Position numbers and translations under genes: made by a program
The notes under the pieces: model-generated
The model's input: the letters and a program-made list of their open reading frames with translations, nothing else
Databases searched by the model: none
Told to the model about the DNA's origin: nothing
Part shown: positions 6,156 to 13,117 of the stretch, one piece after another
How positions within the stretch are numbered: position 1 is the first letter of the stretch
Layout of the letters: each line of letters starts with the position of its first letter
From: CAZCFB01 sp964511535
Lineage (GTDB): Bacteria > Myxococcota_A > Polyangia > GCA-2747355 > CAZCFB01
Length of the DNA: 13,117 nucleotides
Reading direction: 5' to 3'
Assembly (NCBI GenBank): GCA_964511535.1
Contig: CAZEFW010000200.1
Span: 1-13,117, forward strand

Positions 6156-7872
6156 TGCCTCGCCGGCCCAGCTGCCCGGCGCGGCGGTTGGCCCAGCTGA
6201 CCATGGCCTTGCGCACTTCTCGCGGCGGCACCGAGCCGAGGCGCAGCAGCTTGGCGTGGAACTTCCGGGCGTCGTAGTTCTTGCCCAGGATCTTCTTGCA
6301 TTTGCGCTGCACCTTGAGCAGCTGGCGCTTGCCCTGGTAGTAGGCCAGCGCCTGGCCCGGCCAGTCCATGTAGCGCTGGATCTCCGCCTGGGCCGTGCCC
6401 TTGCTGACGAAGGTCGAGCGCTGGAAGTACCGCGCCGCCTGCCGCGGGGTCATCTTGCCGGTGTGCAGCCCGGTGTCCACCACCAGCCGCGCCGCGCGCC
6501 ACAGGTGGTTGACCAGGAAGCCGATGCGTTCGTTGGGCGCGAAGGCTTTTTTGTTATCACGCCACTGCTCGGCGTACAGCGCCCACCCCTCGTCGTAGGC
6601 GGTGCTGGCCGCGCCCCGGCGGTACTCGGGCAGCCCCTTCTGCTTGTTGGCGTACATGGCCGCCAGGTGGTGCCCGCCGTAGATCTCGTGGGTGATCAGG
6701 GTGGCCAGGTCGTACTTGCGCTGGCCCTTGAGCAGCTTGCCGGTGTTGACCTCCAGCACCCCCTCCCGCTGTCCGCTGGCGGTGTACTGCGCGGCGACGG
6801 TGGCCTCCTGGTACGGCGCCACCCGGGTGACCTTCACCTTCGACGGCGGGATCGGCGCCATGCCGCGCGCCAGCTTGCGGGTCTTCTTGATCTCCTTGCG
6901 GGAGGCCTCCATCAGCTCCTTGCCGTTCTTGTAGCGGTTGCTCGCCCGCCGGTTCAGCCCGTGCATGAACGAGCGCGTGGAGGCGGCCTTCGGGTTGATC
7001 TCCTTGACCGTCTTCTCCAGCTCCTTGTGCAGCCGCTCCACCTCCCTGCGGCCCCACTTGCCCAGCGACTCGGGCGTCGGGTGCTTCTTGCCCAGATGCT
7101 GGGCCATGTGGTGCAGATAGCGCCCGCGATCCTGGCCCAGCTTCGGTGCCTTCGGCAGGTACTCACGCTGCAGGAAAGATTTCAGCTTCCGGTGTGACGG
7201 CAGCACGTTCTTGTGGATCACGTCCCGCAGCTCGCGCCGCAGGGCCGGCAGCTGCCGCTTGCCCTTCATGTTCTGCTCGAGCTGGGCCTCCAGGGCGAGG
7301 AACGGGTTCTTGCTCTTGCTGCGGCTGGTGAGCACCTTGAGGCTGTTGATGGAGGACTCGATGACCGGCCTGGCCCGCAGGCGCCCTTCGCCCATGCCGC
7401 CCTTGAGCATGCCGATGTAGCCGTCCATGAACCTCGCCGAGTTCTTCAGGGTCTTGATGGTCCAGCGCCAGTCGCTGACCGTGCGCCCCTCGCTGGCGGT
7501 GCCGCCGCCCACGATGCTGTGCATCAGCGACTCGCTGCCGTTGATGTCTTCCTTGATCCAGCCCTTGGTGATGTACTCGCGCTGGCTGGTGAGCTCTGAC
7601 TTGAGCATGCGATGGGTGATGCGGGCCTGCTGGTTCAGGTTTCCGGACTTGATTCGCTTCAGCCGCCCCTCGAACCGGTCCAGCTTCTTGACCCAGGCAG
7701 CGTTGGCCCTGGGAGTGACATTGGGACGCAGCAGCCGATCTTGCTGGGCCCAGAAGTAGTCGTCAGCGATGGCGTTGAGGTTCTTGACGCTACCGGACTC
7801 CCCCCGTCCATATCCCGGCACGATCCAGAGGACCAGGGCCAGGAGCACACTCGAAACAAATCTCACGGTCAT
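6124..7872 (-). CDS. Exported DUF885-family metalloprotease-like protein
   Basis: The product has 582 residues with an N-terminal signal peptide (about 1-22, hydrophobic FVSSVLLALVLWIVPG). The metal-binding signature of DUF885 is present as HEIYGGHH at 395-402; the usual form, as I recall, is HExxPGHH, so Gly replaces Pro here. EGWALY follows at 428-433. Near the C-terminus there is YMDWPGQALAYYQGK, the family's substrate-side block. The His residues of HExxxxHH and Glu428 are the likely zinc ligands, by analogy with other zinc peptidases. The mature protein is unusually rich in Lys and Arg over its whole length. Substrate unknown; proteolysis in the periplasm or outside the cell is likely. 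It converges on, and overlaps by 32 bases, the Cys-rich gene. A candidate promoter is at 7916-7943. The ATG at 7872 has a weak AGGGA upstream. Confidence 0.88.
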   Translation of the reverse strand: MTVRFVSSVLLALVLWIVPGYGRGESGSVKNLNAIADDYFWAQQDRLLRPNVTPRANAAWVKKLDRFEGRLKRIKSGNLNQQARITHRMLKSELTSQREYITKGWIKEDINGSESLMHSIVGGGTASEGRTVSDWRWTIKTLKNSARFMDGYIGMLKGGMGEGRLRARPVIESSINSLKVLTSRSKSKNPFLALEAQLEQNMKGKRQLPALRRELRDVIHKNVLPSHRKLKSFLQREYLPKAPKLGQDRGRYLHHMAQHLGKKHPTPESLGKWGRREVERLHKELEKTVKEINPKAASTRSFMHGLNRRASNRYKNGKELMEASRKEIKKTRKLARGMAPIPPSKVKVTRVAPYQEATVAAQYTASGQREGVLEVNTGKLLKGQRKYDLATLITHEIYGGHHLAAMYANKQKGLPEYRRGAASTAYDEGWALYAEQWRDNKKAFAPNERIGFLVNHLWRAARLVVDTGLHTGKMTPRQAARYFQRSTFVSKGTAQAEIQRYMDWPGQALAYYQGKRQLLKVQRKCKKILGKNYDARKFHAKLLRLGSVPPREVRKAMVSWANRRAGQLGRRGIRSKRTPSRR

Positions 7873-7915
7873 GGTTCCCTAAGGAGCAAGGACCGTGCCG
7901 AAGTCGGGCCTCGAT

Positions 7916-7943
7916 ATTATTCAGTTTTTTAGAGTCCTGGCAT
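7916..7943 (-). promoter_or_regulatory. Candidate promoter for the DUF885 gene
   Basis: On the minus strand ATGCCA (7943-7938, 4/6 to TTGACA), a 16-base spacer containing six A in a row, and AATAAT (7921-7916, 5/6 to TATAAT) lie 43 bases before the ATG. The segment is clearly AT-rich in a GC-rich genome. Confidence 0.4.
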
Positions 7944-7971
7944 CTCCGAGAACCGGAGAGCCCTGGAAAGT

Positions 7972-8952
7972 CTAGTCACCCGCTGCTTTTTCCATTGTGG
8001 CATTCTGGCATTCCGGCGTTCTGGCATCCTGGCATTTCAATGCCGCAGCCTCCTCGATCCAGTCCATGAAGTCCTCGGGCGCCTTGGGATCCGTGTACCG
8101 CCTGCCATTGATCAGGAACGACGGTGTGCCGCGCATGCGCAGCCGCCTGGCCTCCTTGATGTCCAGCTCCACCCGGGCCGCCACCTTCGCCGAGTCGAGG
8201 TCCTTTTCGAAGCGGGCCATGTCCAGCCCCAGCTCCCGGGCATGGCCGAGCAGGTCGTCGCGCTCCAGGTTGGCGCGGTTGTCGAACATCAGGTCGTGCA
8301 TGGGCCAGAACTTGCCCTGGTTCTGGGCAGCCACCGCGGCCGAGGCGGCCCCCATGGCCAGCGGGTGGATCTTGACCAGCGGCCAGTTCAGGAAGCACAC
8401 CCGGAGCTTCGCCCCGGCGCGCTCCTGGAGATCCTCAACCAGCTTGCGGCCCAGCGCGCAGTAGGGGCACTGGAAGTCGCTGATCACCACCAGGGTCGCC
8501 GGCGCGGACGGCTCGCCGCGACAGGGCGCCCGGCTCAGGTCCACCTTCTCGGGCTCTACCGGACCGAAGCGCTCCAGCAGGCGCGGCGCGATCTTCTTGG
8601 GCTGCTCGCCGCGGCCCAGGGCGCGCAGGATGGCCCTCGCCGCGAAGGGCGCGCGAGGGCACGCGTCCCCGGCCGAGATGCACCCGGCCAGGTTTCGGCT
8701 CTCGCCCTCGCACGGGCACCCGAGCCCCCGGGCCAGATCGAGCAGCATGCCCTGCCCCGCCTCGTTCAGCGCCGGCATCCCCTCCCCGGCGGCCCGGGTC
8801 AAGCGCTCGACGATGACGGCGTCAGGTTGTTCGGGGGCGACTTTGTTTCCGACGGGCGCTGGCTTCTGAGGTGTCCAGGACTCCGGTACGGGCGTGTGGC
8901 CGCTGCAAGCGCAAGCCAGCAGGGCGGCGACGAAGGAGAGGCACGTTTTCAT
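7972..8952 (-). CDS. DsbA/thioredoxin-fold lipoprotein with CPYC active site
   Basis: The product has 326 residues. The signal peptide ends in LLAC (Cys14), with a second possible site at Cys16, so it is probably a lipoprotein of the periplasmic face. A linker and a small Cys-containing segment (GLGCPCEG, NLAGC, DACPRAPF, about residues 80-105) precede the thioredoxin fold. The redox motif is Cys162-Pro-Tyr-Cys165 in ISDFQCPYC, followed by the helical insert (FWPMHDLMFDNRANLERDDLLGHARELGLD) and the cis-Pro loop RGTPSFLING (Pro277). This matches the DsbA-like Thioredoxin_4 type. It may form or shuffle disulfides in the Cys-rich exported proteins around it (inference). A good AAGGGG lies before the ATG. 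The last 20 or so residues are encoded by an 8-bp tandem repeat and look unrelated to the fold. It is divergent from the S8 protease gene, 32 bases away. Confidence 0.9.
   Translation of the reverse strand: MKTCLSFVAALLACACSGHTPVPESWTPQKPAPVGNKVAPEQPDAVIVERLTRAAGEGMPALNEAGQGMLLDLARGLGCPCEGESRNLAGCISAGDACPRAPFAARAILRALGRGEQPKKIAPRLLERFGPVEPEKVDLSRAPCRGEPSAPATLVVISDFQCPYCALGRKLVEDLQERAGAKLRVCFLNWPLVKIHPLAMGAASAAVAAQNQGKFWPMHDLMFDNRANLERDDLLGHARELGLDMARFEKDLDSAKVAARVELDIKEARRLRMRGTPSFLINGRRYTDPKAPEDFMDWIEEAAALKCQDARTPECQNATMEKAAGD
7998..8037 (-). repeat. 8-bp tandem repeat (GAATGCCA) at the 3' end of the dsbA-like gene
   Basis: On the minus strand five units in phase: AAATGCCA, GGATGCCA, GAACGCCG, GAATGCCA, GAATGCCA, with a sixth partial CAATGG. 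Because 8 is not a multiple of 3, the units are read in all frames, giving the Cys-containing tail KCQDARTPECQNAT. The same unit recurs twice after prfA (2978-2993). Confidence 0.8.
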
Positions 8953-8969
8953 GGTGACCCCTTTTACAC

Positions 8970-8975
8970 TATGCT
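8970..8975 (+). promoter_or_regulatory. Candidate -10 box for a near-leaderless transcript of the S8 protease gene
   Basis: TATGCT ends exactly 9 bases before the ATG at 8985, and there is no Shine-Dalgarno. It mirrors TATGTT-N9-ATG at 4527-4544. No convincing -35 was found. Confidence 0.3.
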
Positions 8976-8984
8976 TGATTCAAC

Positions 8985-11015
8985 ATGAAGCCCCCTGCCC
9001 CCGTAGCGATAGCCATCACCGTAGCCCTGGCCGGGCTGCTCCTCGCGTGCGCTGACGACCCGCCCCTGCACGGCGCAGCCTCGCTGGCCCTGTCCGACGA
9101 CGGCATGTCCGCGGACCTCCACGACCCACCCCCGCCCGACGATCCGCGCCACTTGCCCACCCTGGACCATCGCCTGAACCTGGTGTACCGGGCCGCGCTG
9201 GACGAGGGCGATGCCGCCGCCATGGCCCTGGCTCGCGAGCTGTCCCTGCCCGTGGTGGGCGACGCCGTCGAGGCCCAGATCAACGTCCGCCCCGGCTGGG
9301 AGCTGGAGCAGATCCCGGACGGCGCGCTGATGGCGCTGGGCGCTCGCCCCACCGTGCGCGGCTACACCGTCATGGAGGCGCTGGTCCCACCCGCGCGCCT
9401 GGGCGCCGTGGCCAGCGGCGTCCCCGCCATCGGCTCCCTCGAGCCCACCCCGGACGCTCACCCCGACGTGGGCCGCGAGCTGAGCCAGGGTGTGTCCAAG
9501 ACCTTCGCCGACCGGTTCCACTGCCGCGGCGTCACCGGCAAGGGGCTGCACGTGGGCGTGGTGGACATCGGCTTCTCCTACTGGGACAAGGCCGAGCTCG
9601 ACGGTGAGCTGCCCAAGAGCGCGGGCAACCCGAACAACAGCAACTCGTACCACGGCACCGCCTGCGCCGAGGTGGTGGCGGACATGGCCCCCGAGGTCAC
9701 CATCCACCCGTTGATGCACTCCTCGCTGGCCAAGCTGGAGTACTTCGTCAAGACCGACCTGAAGAAGAGCGGCATCACCGTCATCAGCCGCTCCCTCTCC
9801 TCGACGGGCGGCGGCTTCGGCGGCACCACCGGGGCCTGGTGCGACCTGGCCAAGAAGGTCAACGCCGCCGGCGTGGCGTGGGTCAACTCCGCGGGCAACT
9901 ACGGCGGCGGGCGCTACTGGAGCGGCACCTTCACCGACGCCGACAACGACGGCTGGCACGACTTCGCGCCCGGCCTGGAGGTCAACTCGTTCAAGCTCTC
10001 CAGCACCGACACCATCACCATCGGGTTGACCTGGAACGACTACCCGCACACCGCCGAGAACTACGACCTCTATGTTTACCGCTACGACAACGGCAAGTGG
10101 GTCAACTACTACAGCCGCAAGACCACCCAGAGCGGCACCCAGGAGCCCAAGGAGTACATGAAGAAGACCTCCCCTGCCGGAACATACGGCATGGCGATCT
10201 ATCGCAAGAAGGGGACCAAGGCGGGCATGAACCTGCGCGCGTTCAAGTACGACGGCGGCGGCAGCTTCAAGTACTACCAGCGGCACCGTTCCATGAACAC
10301 GGCGGCGGAGTGCAAGGAGGTCATCGCCGTGGCCGCCGTGCCGCAGGCGGTCTTCTTCACCGGGCCGCAATCCTCCAGCTCTTCCCAGGGGCCCACGCTG
10401 GACGGCCGCACCAAGCCGGACGTTGCCGCGCCGACCTACGTGCGCACCAGCGTCAAGTCCTCGTTCAGCGGCACCTCGGCCGCCGCGCCCCACGTGGCCG
10501 GCGCCATCGCGCTGTACATGCAGGCCACCGGCAAGGGCGCGCTCGAGGCGGCCAAGCTGATGGTCCAGGACGCGATCCCCATGGGTCACCCGAACCCGAA
10601 CAACATCTACGGCAACGGCCGCCTGGCCCTGGACGGCAAGCGCTGCGGCTGGCAGTGCGGGCCGAACCAGCAGGGGCCGTGCCAGACCAAGTGTGGATCC
10701 ACCGGTCAGGGCACCTGCGGGAACCAGTGCGTCTGGGCCACCTGCGTGCCCCCCAAGGAGATCTGTAACGGCAAGGACGATGACTGCGACGGGCAGAAGG
10801 ACGAGGACGGCGTCTGCCCCAAGAAGCCGGACATCGGCGTGGACCGCGGTGTGGACAGCGCGTCGTCTGCTGACCAGGGGCGAGATGGCGCGGTGGATCC
10901 CCCCGCGGAGGATGACGAGGGGAGTTGCAGTTGCAGGACCGGATCCTCCCTCCCCGGCGGGTCCTCGCTGCTGTTGTTGACCCTGCTCCTGTTGGTGGCG
11001 CGCCGCCGCGGCTGA
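8985..11015 (+). CDS. Subtilisin-family (S8) serine protease, lipobox plus MYXO-CTERM-like tail
   Basis: The product has 676 residues. The signal peptide ends in LLAC (Cys22), a good lipobox. Residues about 45-165 look like an I9-type inhibitory propeptide. The catalytic triad is complete: Asp194 (VGVVDIGF), His223 (SYHGTACAEVVADMAP) and Ser498 (FSGTSAAAPHVAGA), with oxyanion Asn305 (NSAGNYG). Between Asn305 and Ser498 there are 192 residues, far more than in subtilisin BPN' (about 65). They hold a beta-rich, PPC-like insert beginning SGTFTDADNDGWHDF, a DxDNDG calcium-type loop. After the catalytic domain come a Cys-rich segment (CGWQCGPNQQGPCQTKCG) and a MopE-type motif, CNGKDDDCDGQKDEDGVC (594-611). 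The tail is CSC (648-650), a Leu-rich span (about 659-671) and ARRRG, like MYXO-CTERM. Function: surface or secreted protease, substrate unknown. Confidence 0.95.
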   Translation: MKPPAPVAIAITVALAGLLLACADDPPLHGAASLALSDDGMSADLHDPPPPDDPRHLPTLDHRLNLVYRAALDEGDAAAMALARELSLPVVGDAVEAQINVRPGWELEQIPDGALMALGARPTVRGYTVMEALVPPARLGAVASGVPAIGSLEPTPDAHPDVGRELSQGVSKTFADRFHCRGVTGKGLHVGVVDIGFSYWDKAELDGELPKSAGNPNNSNSYHGTACAEVVADMAPEVTIHPLMHSSLAKLEYFVKTDLKKSGITVISRSLSSTGGGFGGTTGAWCDLAKKVNAAGVAWVNSAGNYGGGRYWSGTFTDADNDGWHDFAPGLEVNSFKLSSTDTITIGLTWNDYPHTAENYDLYVYRYDNGKWVNYYSRKTTQSGTQEPKEYMKKTSPAGTYGMAIYRKKGTKAGMNLRAFKYDGGGSFKYYQRHRSMNTAAECKEVIAVAAVPQAVFFTGPQSSSSSQGPTLDGRTKPDVAAPTYVRTSVKSSFSGTSAAAPHVAGAIALYMQATGKGALEAAKLMVQDAIPMGHPNPNNIYGNGRLALDGKRCGWQCGPNQQGPCQTKCGSTGQGTCGNQCVWATCVPPKEICNGKDDDCDGQKDEDGVCPKKPDIGVDRGVDSASSADQGRDGAVDPPAEDDEGSCSCRTGSSLPGGSSLLLLTLLLLVARRRG

Positions 11016-11042
11016 ATCAGCCCCCCTCCATTCCCGCGGATG

Positions 11043-11058
11043 ATGACCAACCGGTCAT
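11043..11058. promoter_or_regulatory. Inverted repeat at the -35 of the etfB promoter (possible operator)
   Basis: ATGACC (11043-11048) and GGTCAT (11053-11058) are exact reverse complements around AACC. The right arm ends on the first base of the TTGACA at 11058-11063, a place where a repressor or activator could act. No known factor can be named. Confidence 0.3.
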
Positions 11059-11086
11059 TGACAATTCGTGACGCGTCGTGTTAACC
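11058..11086 (+). promoter_or_regulatory. Candidate promoter for etfBA
   Basis: A perfect TTGACA (11058-11063) is followed, 17 bases on, by TTAACC (11081-11086), a poor -10. It lies in the 159-base spacer before etfB, the largest intergenic region in the window. Two GTTAAC palindromes (11080-11085 and 11107-11112) flank the likely start site. Confidence 0.35.
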
Positions 11087-11128
11087 ATCCCCCCGAAGAG
11101 TGGTCTGTTAACGTAACTGAGTAATTTT

Positions 11129-11150
11129 GCCCCCTTGGGGGCTTTGTTTC
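11129..11150 (+). terminator. Terminator-like hairpin in the etfB leader
   Basis: GCCCCC (11129-11134), TT and GGGGGC (11137-11142) form a 5-6 bp GC hairpin followed by TTTGTTTC. It could end the protease transcript (114 bases after its stop) or, if the TTGACA promoter is used, act as an attenuator. Only 18 bases separate the hairpin from the etfB ribosome binding site (11161-11166). Confidence 0.5.
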
Positions 11151-11174
11151 TACATCGGGAAAGGAGATCACATC

Positions 11175-11996
11175 GTGAAAATCCTGGTCACTGCCAAGCG
11201 CGTGCCCGATCCAGAGCAGAAGGTGAAGCTCAAGGGCGACGCCATCGATCTGACGGGAATGAACTTCGTGGTTAACCCCTTCGACGAGTACGCCGTCGAA
11301 GCAGCTCTGCGCTTGACCGAGAAGATCAAAGGAAAGCTGGTCAAGCGGGTCGGCGAGGTCATCGTATTGACCATCGGCGGCAAGGACGCCACCCAGCAGC
11401 TGCGAGCCTGCCTTGCCATGGGCGCGGACAGAGGCATCATGGTCGGAGGTGACGACGACCAGCTCGACTCCGAGCAAGTGGCGCGCCTCATCGCAGCCGT
11501 GGTGGAGCAAGAGAAGCCCGACCTGCTGCTCATGGGCAAGCAGACCGTCGACGGCGAAAACAACCAGGTCCCGCAGCTGGTGGCCGGCTACCTGGGGCTG
11601 CCCCAGGCCTGCTTCGCGGGCCAAATGGAGCTGGCAGAGGACAAGAAGTCGGTGACCGTGGGCCGTGAGATCGACGGCGGCATGGAGCTCAAGAAGCTGC
11701 CCATGCCCGCGGTGGTCTCGGTGGATCTGCGCATCGTGCTGCCCAAGGCGGTTGTGAACCCGGACAACGCCGGCCACGAGTACGCCGAGGGCCCGCGCTA
11801 CGCATCGCTCAAGGGGATCATGCAGGCCAAGCGCAAGAAGGTGGCCGACATGGACGCCGCCGGGCTCGGCGTGTCCCTGGCGCCCAAGGTCACGGTTGTG
11901 GGCCTCGAGGCGCCGCAGGAGCGGCAGGCTGGCGTCAAGGTCGAGTCCGTGGACGAGCTGATGGACAAGCTTCAGAACGAGGCCAAGGTCCTCTGA
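11175..11996 (+). CDS. etfB: Electron transfer flavoprotein, beta subunit
   Basis: EtfB pairs with EtfA to carry electrons from acyl-CoA and related dehydrogenases to ETF-quinone oxidoreductase; the beta subunit normally binds AMP. The product is 273 residues, slightly longer than the usual 250-260. Family marks are the N-terminal AKRVPDPEQKV, the FVVNPFDEYAVEAALRL block, RACLAMGADRGI and GKQTVDGENNQVPQL (121-134). The last corresponds to the nucleotide-binding signature; the Asn-Gln form fits the canonical AMP-binding type better than the bifurcating type (recalled, not computed). The GTG at 11175 is chosen because AAGGAG (11161-11166) stands 8 bases before it; longer in-frame starts would run through the terminator-like hairpin. 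etfA follows after 67 bases, forming an operon. Confidence 0.95.
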   Translation: MKILVTAKRVPDPEQKVKLKGDAIDLTGMNFVVNPFDEYAVEAALRLTEKIKGKLVKRVGEVIVLTIGGKDATQQLRACLAMGADRGIMVGGDDDQLDSEQVARLIAAVVEQEKPDLLLMGKQTVDGENNQVPQLVAGYLGLPQACFAGQMELAEDKKSVTVGREIDGGMELKKLPMPAVVSVDLRIVLPKAVVNPDNAGHEYAEGPRYASLKGIMQAKRKKVADMDAAGLGVSLAPKVTVVGLEAPQERQAGVKVESVDELMDKLQNEAKVL

Positions 11997-12063
11997 GCAT
12001 GCATCGCGATCCAGCGGCTCGTCACAGACGGCCGCGTGGTTGCACAGATAAAGGAGAATGCGA

Positions 12064-13029
12064 ATGGGCAACGTACTGATCGTCGCGGAGCAGAAAGGCG
12101 GTGAGTTCCGCTCCGCCACGCTCAACGCGATTACCTTCGGCAAGGACATGCTCGGCGCCCTGGGCGGCGGGGAGCTCTACGGCCTGGTCATCGGCGCAGG
12201 TGTTGGCGGCGCGGCGGCCGAGATGGCCAAATATGGCCTCGCGAAGGTGTTCGTGGTGGACGACCCCGGCCTGGACAAGTACATGGCAGAGACCTACGGC
12301 GCGGTCGTGGCCGCGGCTGCGAGTGCATGCGGCGCTTCTGTCGTTTGCGCCACCTCCACCGCCTTCGGCAAGGATCTGATGCCTCGCGTGGCGGCCCTGA
12401 TGGGCGCCGGCATGGCCTCGGACATCTGCGGCGTGGCCGGCACGAACAAGTTCAAGCGCCCCGTGGCCGCGGGCAACGCCCTGGCCCTGGTGGAGGTGGC
12501 TGGTGATACCATCGTGGTCACCCCGCGCCAGACCGAGTTCGAGGCCGCAGCGGCGGCCGGCGAGGCGCCGGTGGAGGCCCTGGCCGCGCCGGCTCTCGAC
12601 GCTCTCGGCGCAGAGGTCGTGCGCATCGAAGAGGTGGCGAGCGCGCGTCCGGACCTGGCAGAGGCCAAGGTGGTCATCGCGGGTGGTCGTGGCATGAAGA
12701 GCGAGGAGAACTTCAAGATCCTCGAGGACCTCACCGACACCCTGGGCGGCGCCCTGGGCGCAACTCGCGCGGCCTGCGACGCCGGCATGGTCCCCAACGA
12801 CCTGCAGGTGGGCCAGACCGGCAAGGTGGTGGCTCCCGACCTCTATATAGCGGTGGGCATCAGCGGCGCCATCCAGCACCTGGCCGGCATGAAGTCGTCC
12901 AAGGTGATCGTGGCCATCAACAAGGACGAGGAGGCGCCGATCTTTCAGGTGTCCGACTACGGCCTGGTGGCCAAGTGGGAGGACACCCTCCCCGACCTGC
13001 TGGGCAAGGTGAAGGCGCTCAAGGGCTGA
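12064..13029 (+). CDS. etfA: Electron transfer flavoprotein, alpha subunit
   Basis: EtfA carries the redox-active FAD of the ETF dimer. The product is 321 residues, normal for the family. Its C-terminal FAD domain is complete: AGGRGMKSEENF (206-217), GATRAACDAGMVPNDLQVGQTGK (232-254, with Arg235), VGISGAIQHLAGM (264-276) and AINKDEEAPIFQVSDYGLV (284-302). The N-terminal domain opens with MGNVLIVAEQKGGEFRSATLNAI. ATG 12064 is preferred over the in-frame ATG at 12058 because AAGGAG at 12051-12056 leaves 7 bases to the former and only 1 to the latter. It is co-transcribed with etfB. No clear terminator was seen in the 88 bases after the stop. Confidence 0.96.
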   Translation: MGNVLIVAEQKGGEFRSATLNAITFGKDMLGALGGGELYGLVIGAGVGGAAAEMAKYGLAKVFVVDDPGLDKYMAETYGAVVAAAASACGASVVCATSTAFGKDLMPRVAALMGAGMASDICGVAGTNKFKRPVAAGNALALVEVAGDTIVVTPRQTEFEAAAAAGEAPVEALAAPALDALGAEVVRIEEVASARPDLAEAKVVIAGGRGMKSEENFKILEDLTDTLGGALGATRAACDAGMVPNDLQVGQTGKVVAPDLYIAVGISGAIQHLAGMKSSKVIVAINKDEEAPIFQVSDYGLVAKWEDTLPDLLGKVKALKG

Positions 13030-13117
13030 TCAGGCCCAGCCCGCCCCTGCAGCGCTCAATCAGGCGTCTCCCGGGGGGGCTCTTATCGCGCAAACTGCGC
13101 ACAATCCCCCAATTAAT

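Noticed and set aside
6256..7197. Open frame (313 codons) on the plus strand opposite the DUF885 gene
   Set aside because: Low-complexity Leu/Val/Gly/Arg translation and antisense to a clear DUF885 signature; a GC-driven shadow.
7943..7959. Hairpin TCTCCG-N5-CGGAGA as terminator of the dsbA-like gene
   Set aside because: Short 6-bp stem and no U-run on either side in the needed position.
8964..10589. Long open frame (541 codons) on the minus strand opposite the S8 protease
   Set aside because: It is antisense to a protein with a complete catalytic triad; its His/Val/Gly/Ala-rich translation is what a high-GC antisense frame gives, with no recognisable domain.
13030..13117. Terminator after etfA
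   Set aside because: GCGCA-AAC-TGCGC near 13087-13099 is short and lacks a U-run; I see nothing else in the final 88 bases.

Overview
The window looks like chromosome from a high-GC, Gram-negative bacterium of the Myxococcota (the former myxobacterial Deltaproteobacteria). The main clue is two exported proteins ending in a MYXO-CTERM-like tail: a Cys-x-Cys motif, a short hydrophobic stretch and a basic end. Supporting clues are long Pro-Asp linkers, Cys-rich modules, a MopE-type Asp-rich motif and several lipobox signal peptides. The assignment is inference from protein style; there is no rRNA or other taxonomic marker in the window.

Layout. (1) Positions 1-2953 hold a core transcription/translation cluster on the + strand: the 3' end of rho, rpmE (bL31), a DUF1385/YqhQ-type membrane protein and prfA (RF1). 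The order rho-rpmE-DUF1385-prfA is, as I recall, common in deltaproteobacteria and Clostridia, usually followed by prmC. Here prmC is missing and a perfect 43-bp palindrome follows prfA. (2) Positions 3028-11015 hold an accessory block in which every gene has an export signal: a small 14-Cys lipoprotein coupled to a CARDB-repeat MYXO-CTERM protein (both -), a 537-aa Cys-rich protein (+), a DUF885 metalloprotease-like protein (-), a DsbA/thioredoxin-like lipoprotein (-) and a subtilisin-family (S8) protease with a lipobox and a MYXO-CTERM-like tail (+). (3) Positions 11175-13029 hold etfB and etfA (+), the electron-transfer flavoprotein.

How they may work together. RF1, bL31 and Rho serve translation and termination. 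EtfBA carries electrons from acyl-CoA dehydrogenases to the quinone pool. The central block reads as a cell-surface set: two proteases, several disulfide-rich proteins and a thioredoxin-fold lipoprotein that could help fold them. That functional link is inferred from co-location and cysteine content only.

Small-scale structure: a 7-bp tandem repeat before prfA; an 8-bp tandem repeat forming the 3' end of the dsbA-like gene, with two units also after prfA; a 16-unit pentapeptide repeat; a G-quadruplex-type tract in the DUF1385 gene; a hairpin in the rpmE leader; two + strand genes with a matching TATGNT-N9-ATG start and no Shine-Dalgarno; and a promoter/terminator-like arrangement before etfB. 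I saw no tRNA, rRNA, CRISPR array, insertion sequence or replication origin. No stretch over 300 bases lacks a gene.
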